Source of the DNA: Actinomycetota bacterium
GTDB taxonomy: Bacteria > Actinomycetota > Actinomycetes > Nanopelagicales > Nanopelagicaceae
Length of the DNA stretch: 5,072 bases
NCBI GenBank assembly: GCA_947503395.1
Contig: CANNDP010000066.1
Coordinates: 1-5,072 of the forward strand
Reading direction: 5' to 3'
In this document: piece by piece, positions 1-4,794 of the stretch
Layout: each line of letters starts with the position of its first letter
Numbering within the stretch: position 1 is the stretch's first letter
The notes under the pieces: generated by a model
Database searches by the model: none
Told to the model about the DNA's origin: nothing
Seen by the model: the letters and a program-made list of their open reading frames with translations, nothing else
Program-made: the position numbers and the translations under genes

Positions 1-629
1 ATGACAACAATTACTTCAAGGCCATCTGTTGCTTCTTGAATTCCAAATGAGAGTCTATTGATTCCAGTTTGTTGATCAGCTCCAACAAGTCCAAAAATTA
101 GGCCAACAGATAATGAAACTAGCCCTCTAACCCTTGATGATCCAAGAAGAGTTCCAACTGTTGCAAAGGCAAAAACAATTAACGCTACATATCCAGCAGG
201 TTGAACTTTTAGCGCAAGTTCAGCTAAAGCTGGTGCTGCTGCTGCCAACATTATTGTTGCAATCAGACCTGCCACAAATGAGCCAAGTGCTGCAGTTGTA
301 AGAGCTGCTCCAGCTCTGCCATTTCTTGCCATCTTATGGCCTTCAACTGAAGTGATTACTGAGCCAGCCTCACCTGGGGTATTAAGCAAAATAGAGGTTG
401 TTGAGCCGCCATACATCGCTCCATAGAAGACGGCAGCAAACATAATTAAAGCTGATGTGGGATCAACTGAAAGCGTGACGGGCAGAAGAAGTGCAATAGC
501 TAGAGCTGGACCAATTCCTGGCAGAACTCCAACTAGAGTTCCAAGAAAGGTTCCAAGTAAGCCATAAAGTAAATTTTGCGCTGTTAGCGCATTTGAAAAG
601 CCTTCTAGTAATAAATCTAGATTTCCCAC
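1..629 (-). CDS. tctA: TctA, large permease subunit of a tripartite tricarboxylate transporter (partial, C-terminus off the left edge)
   Basis: Large polytopic inner-membrane subunit of a TTT-family secondary transporter. With TctB it forms the channel that takes substrate delivered by the TctC binding protein, normally driven by an ion gradient. The 209 visible codons are the N-terminal part of a protein usually about 500 residues long. Hallmarks of the TctA family are present: NLLYGLLGTFLGTLVGVLPG around residues 19-38, GIGP at 38-41, and YGGSTTSILLNTPGE at about 73-87, followed by EGHKMAR (96-102). Hydrophobic segments follow at about 108-135 and 144-160. I chose the GTG start at 629-627 because it abuts the tctB stop codon (TAAGTG), has GAGGGA three bases upstream, and gives the family-typical N-terminus; the next in-frame ATG would remove the conserved GIGP motif. 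It is the third gene of the tctCBA operon, probably translationally coupled to tctB. Substrate cannot be read from the sequence. Confidence 0.95.
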   Translation of the reverse strand, partial: MGNLDLLLEGFSNALTAQNLLYGLLGTFLGTLVGVLPGIGPALAIALLLPVTLSVDPTSALIMFAAVFYGAMYGGSTTSILLNTPGEAGSVITSVEGHKMARNGRAGAALTTAALGSFVAGLIATIMLAAAAPALAELALKVQPAGYVALIVFAFATVGTLLGSSRVRGLVSLSVGLIFGLVGADQQTGINRLSFGIQEATDGLEVIVV

Positions 630-1148
630 TTATCCCTCGACTTCTCTGGCAAGGCCAAGTAAGTTTTCAAAAATTCCATCGGGCAGGAAGATTCTCAAAC
701 CTTTAGAAAAGACGAAGTAGACAACCACTGCGAAAACAAAAGAAATTAATATATCTTTCAAAAACTTCCTAGATCCAAATGCATATGCCACACCAAAAAA
801 AGTTAGAGAAGCAGCTGCGATATATCCGGCAGGCTCCAGCAGCACGATATGAATTAAAATTGAGGCAAGAAGTATTGACATTGTTTTGATATCGGGACGT
901 AGCTGAGCTGCTCCAACTTCGGTGCCCTCTGCAATTCCTAGCTTTCCTCGCAAGACTTGAATAATTAGAAGTAGAGCTACAAAGGTTGTAAAGAAACCAA
1001 TTATTAGTTCAAAAGTCTTTGGGCTAACGACCGAGTAAACCCCAGGCTCTTCCAAGGTAAAGGCGTCATACAAAACAAATAACCCGAGCAGTAGAAATGC
1101 TAAGGCAAAAATCGCTTCAGCAAGTACTGCTCGGGTTACTTTAATCAT
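630..1148 (-). CDS. tctB: TctB, small membrane subunit of the tripartite tricarboxylate transporter
   Basis: Small integral membrane subunit of the TTT transporter, partner of TctA. The 172-residue product has the usual TctB size and layout: a hydrophobic helix at about residues 8-28, a second at 45-66 preceded by a short polar loop, one or two helices at 90-124, and a last one at 131-148. A cytoplasm-like basic and acidic linker lies at 67-90. The C-terminal segment FSKGLRIFLPDG (147-158) resembles the conserved end of the family. Sequence identity within TctB is generally low, so the assignment rests on topology plus the position between tctC and tctA. The ATG at 1148-1146 lies 16 nt after the tctC stop; only a weak AAGTAG-like ribosome site precedes it, so translation may depend on tctC. 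The stop codon directly abuts the tctA start. Confidence 0.9.
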   Translation of the reverse strand: MIKVTRAVLAEAIFALAFLLLGLFVLYDAFTLEEPGVYSVVSPKTFELIIGFFTTFVALLLIIQVLRGKLGIAEGTEVGAAQLRPDIKTMSILLASILIHIVLLEPAGYIAAASLTFFGVAYAFGSRKFLKDILISFVFAVVVYFVFSKGLRIFLPDGIFENLLGLAREVEG

Positions 1149-1164
1149 CTACTTATTAAGTTTT

Positions 1165-2292
1165 TTATAGACCGATTTCAGCGATAAATGCCTTTATCTC
1201 CGGAATGTGGGTCTTTAAGAAGGCATTGAAGTCTTTGCCTCCAGCAAATTCGTCATACCACTTATTGGTTGCAAGAACTTGCTTCCAAGTATCGGTAGAA
1301 CGCATTACATCCATAACCTTTACAAAGTTAAGGCGATTGGCTTCGCTAATGTCAGCTGGTGCCATAACTCCGCGCCAGTTTCCATAAACCAAGTTATATC
1401 CCTGCTGAATAAAGGTTTTGCCCTTTACACCAGCGATTGGCTTAGGGGATGAAATTCCAAGAATGCGTAGTCTGTTATCTGCAACATATGGCAGAACATC
1501 AACGATTCCGATAACTCCAACTGGGGCTGCTCCGCTTAGAACCTTAGTAAGTGGCTCTGATCCGGTACCAACAACATAGTTAAGTTTTGAAATTGGAACA
1601 TTAGCGGTCTTTAGAAGAGCGCCAATTACTTGGTGATCAACGCCGCCGACATTTCCACCTGAGACCGCAACAGCGCGTCCGTTGGTGTTAACGTCATTTA
1701 CAAACTGATTCAAAGTCTTGTACTTCGAATTAGCTGGAACGAAGATTGCGTTGTATTCGCGCATAACTCGCGCAATTGGAACAGAGGCAAGAAGATCTGA
1801 TGTGTTCTTATTTGCTACCTGAGCCATACCGCCAGTTAGAGCAATACCAATAATAAGAGCTGAATTCTGCTTGCCCTTAATGGTCTGGAAGTGTGCAAGA
1901 CCGGTAGTTCCACCAGCACCAGGCTTGAAGTCTGTGGTGCTTGTAGTTAGCAAACCTTCTGCAATTAGAGTTTTTGAAATTGCATCAGTTGTTGCTGAGT
2001 ATCCTCCAGGACCTGCAGGTACTGTCCAATCAATTGTGGTTAGCGGCTTTAGATCTGGATACCACCAACGAAGGCTGCCAGCAGCTGTTCCAACGGTAAC
2101 TTTGGTGCAGGTGAGGTTTGAGCCCTCTACGCCGCGAGCCTTAGCAACCATTCCAGCGCGTCCGCACTCATCTCCAGCTTTTGCTTTTGATGATGGAACT
2201 TTTGCAGCACTCGCTGAAGTTGTTCCAGACATAACTAGCGCAAATGAAGTTAGCGCTACTGCTGCCGCAGTAAGTGTTTTTTTCAAAGACAT
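1165..2292 (-). CDS. tctC: TctC-type periplasmic/extracellular solute-binding protein of the TTT transporter with an N-terminal Cys-Cys-Trp module
   Basis: Secreted substrate-binding protein (375 aa) that captures a small, probably carboxylate, ligand and presents it to TctAB. Residues 1-29 are a Sec-type signal peptide: KK at 4-5, a hydrophobic core at about 8-22, and a cleavage motif ASA at 27-29. No lipobox cysteine is present, so anchoring by lipid is not supported. Residues 31-80 form an extra segment with C43, C62 and W76-W77, absent from classical proteobacterial TctC. The binding fold follows: TVPAGPGGYSATTDA at about 90-104 (the usual VPFAAGGxxD region), KPGAGGTTG at 123-131 (usual RPGAGG) and APADIS at 311-316. 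I chose the ATG at 2292 because AGGAGA lies four bases upstream and a signal peptide begins exactly there. The frame stays open to 2466, but that extension has no signal-like sequence. First gene of the operon; ligand unknown. Confidence 0.93.
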   Translation of the reverse strand: MSLKKTLTAAAVALTSFALVMSGTTSASAAKVPSSKAKAGDECGRAGMVAKARGVEGSNLTCTKVTVGTAAGSLRWWYPDLKPLTTIDWTVPAGPGGYSATTDAISKTLIAEGLLTTSTTDFKPGAGGTTGLAHFQTIKGKQNSALIIGIALTGGMAQVANKNTSDLLASVPIARVMREYNAIFVPANSKYKTLNQFVNDVNTNGRAVAVSGGNVGGVDHQVIGALLKTANVPISKLNYVVGTGSEPLTKVLSGAAPVGVIGIVDVLPYVADNRLRILGISSPKPIAGVKGKTFIQQGYNLVYGNWRGVMAPADISEANRLNFVKVMDVMRSTDTWKQVLATNKWYDEFAGGKDFNAFLKTHIPEIKAFIAEIGL

Positions 2293-2296
2293 TAGT

Positions 2297-2302
2297 TCTC
2301 CT
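2297..2302 (-). promoter_or_regulatory. Ribosome binding site of tctC
   Basis: AGGAGA on the minus strand, four bases before the ATG at 2292. It is the clearest Shine-Dalgarno match among the intergenic starts in the window and fixes the tctC start against the longer open frame. Strong initiation fits the high level of binding protein normally needed relative to the membrane subunits. Confidence 0.85.
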
Positions 2303-2308
2303 ATTTTT

Positions 2309-2328
2309 TTCTCTCGAGGGTGAGAGAA
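2309..2328. repeat. Perfect 7-bp inverted repeat (TTCTCTC-6-GAGAGAA) in the tctC leader
   Basis: TTCTCTC (2309-2315) and GAGAGAA (2322-2328) are perfect complements around a 6-base loop. On the tctC transcript this would form a hairpin just upstream of an A-rich spacer and the AGGAGA ribosome site. As DNA it could equally be a dimeric regulator operator. It is not a terminator: no T-run follows on the minus strand, and the plus-strand T-run precedes rather than follows the stem. The repeat is certain; its function is inferred. Confidence 0.6.
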
Positions 2329-2365
2329 GACCCCTACCGTATCGGCCCTGATAGCTTGAGAGAAG
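2321..2365. repeat. Direct repeat TGAGAGAAG, two copies 36 bp apart
   Basis: TGAGAGAAG occurs at 2321-2329 and again at 2357-2365. The first copy contributes the right arm of the neighbouring inverted repeat, so the core GAGAGAA occurs three times within 60 bp when the inverted copy at 2309-2315 is counted. The two copies bracket the possible tctC promoter, overlapping its start-site and -35 regions. This suggests binding sites for a regulator of tctCBA, possibly shared with the divergent nagA gene, but no regulator gene is in the window. Confidence 0.45.
2336..2364 (-). promoter_or_regulatory. Possible tctC promoter (-10 TACGGT)
   Basis: On the minus strand, TACGGT (2341-2336) fits the TAnnnT form common for actinobacterial -10 elements. 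Seventeen bases upstream the sequence is TTCTCT (2364-2359), only a weak -35 match. The predicted transcript would start near 2329, at the base of the hairpin, giving a leader of about 36 nt. It is a candidate only, since the -35 element is poor and no second promoter mapping evidence exists. Confidence 0.3.
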
Positions 2366-2422
2366 GCGTTTTCAGCCTCAGATTGATAACACTTTGATGA
2401 AAAAGGGCCAAAAACTGCCATT

Positions 2423-3514
2423 ATGAGCCCCATGAAGTTCTTTGCCTCACATCTCGCTACATCCATGAGAACTTATGAAGGGATGACTCTAAGCGTTGAA
2501 AATGGGGTAATTACTGAGATTCAAAGCGGCAGAGCTGCTGGGGCTATTCCGCTTAGTGGAATGGTTATTCCAGGCTTTGTTGATCTTCACTGTCATGGTG
2601 GAGGTGGCCATGACTTATCTATAGATCCTAAAGGTGCTGAGTTTCATTTAAGACATGGAAGTACAACGCTACTTGCAAGTTTTATCTCCGAGCCGGTTGA
2701 CTTAATTAAAGAAAAAATCTCCAGATTAAAACTTGAGAGAAACTTAATTGGAATTCATCTCGAGGGTCCATATTTATCTCATATTCATTGTGGAGCACAT
2801 AAAAAAGAGTATTTACTCCCGCCCAAGATGGATGACATAAGAGGATATGTCTCTAGTGGCAAGGTGCGTTATATAACAATTGCTCCTGAAATTGATGGGG
2901 CTCTTGAGGCAATTTCATACCTTTCCAGAAATAATGTAAAAGTTGCTATCGGACACAGCGCAGCGACATCTGAAGATATCAAGGAATCTATATCAAATGG
3001 AGCAGTTAGCGTTACTCACTTCTACAACGGTATGAGAAAAGATTTAGATGACAAAACTTGCCTTGCAGGCTTTACTCTTAATCAAAGTTCACTTCTTTTG
3101 GAATTAGTAATGGATGGAGTCCATGTCCCGTTTGAGATTTTGAAAGAAGTAGTCAAGCGAGCCCCAAATCGAATAATCGCAATTACCGATGCAGCTCCTT
3201 TTGCTGGAAATTCAGATGGCGACTATCAACTAGGTGAATTGCCTGTAAAAGTTTCAGATGGAGTTGCCCGCTTAAGTAGTAATGGCGCACTTGCTGGCAG
3301 TATGCTGACAATGGATAAGGCCTTCAAAAATGCGATGGTTAATCTAGACCTTGACATAGTCACTGCAGTTAACTTTTTTTCCACAAATTCAGCTAAATTG
3401 CTAGGGGAAAATCTTGTTGGTGATATTGCTGTTGGAAAGAAGGCAAACTTTCTCACCCTAGATCAAGAATGGAACCTAAATGAGGTCTACTTTGAAGGCG
3501 AGTTAGTTTCCTAA
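2423..3514 (+). CDS. nagA: N-acetylglucosamine-6-phosphate deacetylase
   Basis: Cytoplasmic amidohydrolase that removes acetate from GlcNAc-6-phosphate to give glucosamine-6-phosphate, the committed step of amino-sugar catabolism and peptidoglycan or chitin sugar recycling. The 363 residues are near the family length (E. coli enzyme 382). Visible in order: PGFVDLHCHGGGG with HxH at H56/H58; HLEGPYLS with metal ligand E114; GHSAAT with H178; VTHFYNGM with H199; DGVH with substrate-contact H234; ITDA with catalytic D256; and LAGS (about 290-293). The C-terminal GDIAVGKKANF is the typical amidohydrolase beta-sandwich end. The start is uncertain: ATG 2423 and ATG 2432 are both possible and neither has a good ribosome site; the second gives the more typical MKFFASHL start. 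It is divergent from tctC and its 3' end overlaps the opposing acetyltransferase gene. No nagB or sugar transporter lies beside it here. Confidence 0.95.
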   Translation: MSPMKFFASHLATSMRTYEGMTLSVENGVITEIQSGRAAGAIPLSGMVIPGFVDLHCHGGGGHDLSIDPKGAEFHLRHGSTTLLASFISEPVDLIKEKISRLKLERNLIGIHLEGPYLSHIHCGAHKKEYLLPPKMDDIRGYVSSGKVRYITIAPEIDGALEAISYLSRNNVKVAIGHSAATSEDIKESISNGAVSVTHFYNGMRKDLDDKTCLAGFTLNQSSLLLELVMDGVHVPFEILKEVVKRAPNRIIAITDAAPFAGNSDGDYQLGELPVKVSDGVARLSSNGALAGSMLTMDKAFKNAMVNLDLDIVTAVNFFSTNSAKLLGENLVGDIAVGKKANFLTLDQEWNLNEVYFEGELVS

Positions 3515-3973
3515 ATCTTTCAAAGCTTTACCCGAAGTTCGATAAACGGTCCATTCATCCATAGCTTCGGCTCCAAGGCTTTTATAGAACTCGATTGCCG
3601 GTGAGTTCCAATCAAGGACCCACCATTGCAAGCGACCATAACCTTTTTCATCACAAATCTTTGCCAAGTGTTTTAAGAGCGCTTTTCCATACCCGCGTCC
3701 CCGATATTCAGGTTTAATGAAAAGGTCTTCCAGGTAAATTCCGTGTCTTGCCTGCCAAGTAGAGTAATTAAGAAACCAAATAGCCATTCCTGCAATTTGC
3801 CCATCAACTTCAACTAAGTCACAAAATACTCTCGGATCACTGGAAAAGATTGTATTGAGCAAGTCTTCTTTACTTGCTTCAACTTGCTCTGGGGCTTTTT
3901 CATAGGTAGCAAGATCTTGTATCAGTTGAAGCACTTCTCCAACTTCTTGGATTTTTGCTGGACGAATTTTCAA
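3503..3973 (-). CDS. GNAT-family N-acetyltransferase, spermidine/spermine (diamine) acetyltransferase-like
   Basis: Acetyl-CoA-dependent N-acetyltransferase, 156 aa, a single GNAT domain. Recognisable elements are the N-terminal IRPAKIQEV strand and helix (3-12), the YEKAPEQV segment (24-31), YLEDLFIKPEYRGRGYG (80-96) with the acetyl-CoA pyrophosphate loop RGRGYG, and WNSPAIEFYKSLGA (122-135) with the usual C-terminal Tyr. The YEK, YLED and WN-x-P-x-FY-K combination closely resembles the SSAT/diamine acetyltransferase group, so a polyamine or other small amine is the best guess for substrate; an alternative is a thialysine-type or unrelated amine acetyltransferase. The start is TTG (3973-3971), overlapping the SDR stop as TTGA, with GAGGAG five bases upstream. 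The stop lies inside the last codons of convergent nagA. Probably co-transcribed with the SDR gene. Confidence 0.85.
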   Translation of the reverse strand: MKIRPAKIQEVGEVLQLIQDLATYEKAPEQVEASKEDLLNTIFSSDPRVFCDLVEVDGQIAGMAIWFLNYSTWQARHGIYLEDLFIKPEYRGRGYGKALLKHLAKICDEKGYGRLQWWVLDWNSPAIEFYKSLGAEAMDEWTVYRTSGKALKDLGN

Positions 3974-4722
3974 GCTCGCTCCTCTTTAATAGAATTGCCG
4001 CCGTCAACAATAATTGTTTGGCCAGTTATGTAGGAAGCCCCCGGAGTTGAAAGCCAAGTTATAGCTGATGCAATTTCATCAGTCCTTCCCCCACGCCCCA
4101 TAGGGACAGATAAGCCTTGAGACTTTTCACTCTCACTTATTGAATCTGTAGCAATCCATCCTGGAAGTATCGCATTACAAGTAATTCCATATTTTGCTTC
4201 ATCAAGTGCTATCGATTTAGTTAATCCAATAAGTGCTGCCTTTGCTGTTGCATAAACGGGCTGATTTTTCATCGCCATTACATGGCCAGTGAGGCTACTA
4301 ATCATGATGATTCTGCCGCTTTGAGACTTTCTAATCTTTGGCAGGAAAAACTTGGTTGCAAGAAAGGCAGTCTCTAAATTTCTTGACATACCTTTTTGAA
4401 GCGCCTCTAGGGAAACTTGCGAGATATCAGTTGCTTCATTAGGACTTGCAGGGGAAGTAACACTTGTCATACCAGCATTATTAACCAAGATATCTAGGCT
4501 TGAAATCTGAGATTCCAAAGCCTGCACATCGCTTTCATTCGTTAGATCGGCAATGAATCCCTTTACTCCAAGCTCTTGAGCTCTTTTATAGATGCGATCA
4601 GAAGTTGAAGTAATAAAGACTTCTGCACCCAGTTCCTTAAGTGCCTTAGCGGCTGCAAAACCAATTCCTGAAGCATCTCCTGCTCCAGTGACTAGAGCGC
4701 TCTTGCCCTTTAGTGAGAACAT
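3970..4722 (-). CDS. Short-chain dehydrogenase/reductase (classical SDR, FabG/gluconate-5-dehydrogenase-like)
   Basis: NAD(P)(H)-dependent oxidoreductase of the classical SDR type, 250 aa from the chosen start. Residues seen: a nucleotide-binding TGAGDASGIG at 12-21, NNAG at 81-84, N115, S143, and Y157-x3-K161 forming the Asn-Ser-Tyr-Lys tetrad, NAILPGWIATD after beta-6 and TGQTIIVDGG near the C-terminus. The glycine motif carries two more residues than the usual TGxxxGIG. Substrate is not determined; MFSLKGKSALVTG resembles sugar-acid and acyl dehydrogenases alike. I chose ATG 4722 because the Rossmann fold begins at once; in-frame GTG 4731 and ATG 4770 would add 3 or 16 residues with no family match. 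No Shine-Dalgarno precedes any of them, but a TAnnnT box lies seven bases before ATG 4722, consistent with leaderless translation. First gene of a pair with the acetyltransferase, divergent from the GH1 gene. Confidence 0.9.
   Translation of the reverse strand: MFSLKGKSALVTGAGDASGIGFAAAKALKELGAEVFITSTSDRIYKRAQELGVKGFIADLTNESDVQALESQISSLDILVNNAGMTSVTSPASPNEATDISQVSLEALQKGMSRNLETAFLATKFFLPKIRKSQSGRIIMISSLTGHVMAMKNQPVYATAKAALIGLTKSIALDEAKYGITCNAILPGWIATDSISESEKSQGLSVPMGRGGRTDEIASAITWLSTPGASYITGQTIIVDGGNSIKEERA
3979..3984 (-). promoter_or_regulatory. Ribosome binding site that decides the TTG start of the acetyltransferase
   Basis: GAGGAG on the minus strand, five bases before TTG at 3973, embedded in the Glu-Glu codons near the end of the SDR gene. 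There is no ATG or GTG at this junction, so this strong site supports TTG as the true start and coupled translation of the two genes. Confidence 0.75.
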
Positions 4723-4728
4723 AAAGGA

Positions 4729-4773
4729 CACTGTATCTACAACACCTCTAGAATCTCCATAGAGATACAAGTG
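4729..4773. repeat. Nested imperfect inverted repeats in the SDR/GH1 divergent intergenic region
   Basis: CACTGTATCT (4729-4738) pairs with AGATACAAGTG (4763-4773) with a single extra A in the right arm. Within it CTCTA (4746-4750) pairs with TAGAG (4760-4764), sharing AG with the outer arm, so both stems cannot form at once. The region lies between two divergent starts only 72 bp apart, so an operator serving both genes is plausible. No LacI-type consensus is recognised and short arms like these can arise by chance. Confidence 0.3.
4730..4735 (-). promoter_or_regulatory. Possible -10 box for a leaderless SDR transcript
   Basis: TACAGT on the minus strand matches TAnnnT and ends seven bases before the ATG at 4722, the spacing expected if transcription starts at the initiator A. 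The lack of any Shine-Dalgarno at this start agrees with a leaderless message, common in actinobacteria. No convincing -35 element is seen. Confidence 0.35.
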
Positions 4774-4794
4774 ATATTAAAGAAATGGGGCGAA

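Noticed and set aside
229..248. GCTG/GCTGCT triplet-like repeat in tctA
   Set aside because: It encodes a run of Ala in a membrane helix; low complexity from amino-acid composition, not a repeat element.
1151..1166. ACTTATTAAGT palindrome followed by a T-run, considered as a terminator
   Set aside because: The T-run follows only on the plus strand, where no gene ends; on the transcribed minus strand it lies between co-transcribed tctC and tctB, and the stem is short and AT-only.
1205..1387. Plus-strand open frame of 60 codons opposite the tctC 3' part
   Set aside because: Short, no family resemblance, entirely within tctC on the other strand.
1871..2323. Plus-strand open frame of 150 codons opposite tctC
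   Set aside because: It lies antisense to a well-supported gene, has no recognisable domain, and its length is explained by the codon structure of tctC.
2381..2422. Candidate nagA promoter elements such as TTGATA and GATAAC
   Set aside because: No pair of -35 and -10 boxes at 16-18 bp spacing could be found, so no promoter was called.
2293..2466. In-frame N-terminal extension of tctC by 58 codons
   Set aside because: The extension lacks a ribosome site, crosses the divergent intergenic region into nagA, and would bury the signal peptide; ATG 2292 has AGGAGA upstream.
3226..3456. Minus-strand open frame of 76 codons inside nagA
   Set aside because: A mirror of nagA coding sequence, with no ribosome site or domain.
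4771..4794. GTG at 4771 as the GH1 start
   Set aside because: In frame and possible, but its upstream sequence shows no clear ribosome site and the added residues are not recognisable; kept as an alternative rather than the call.
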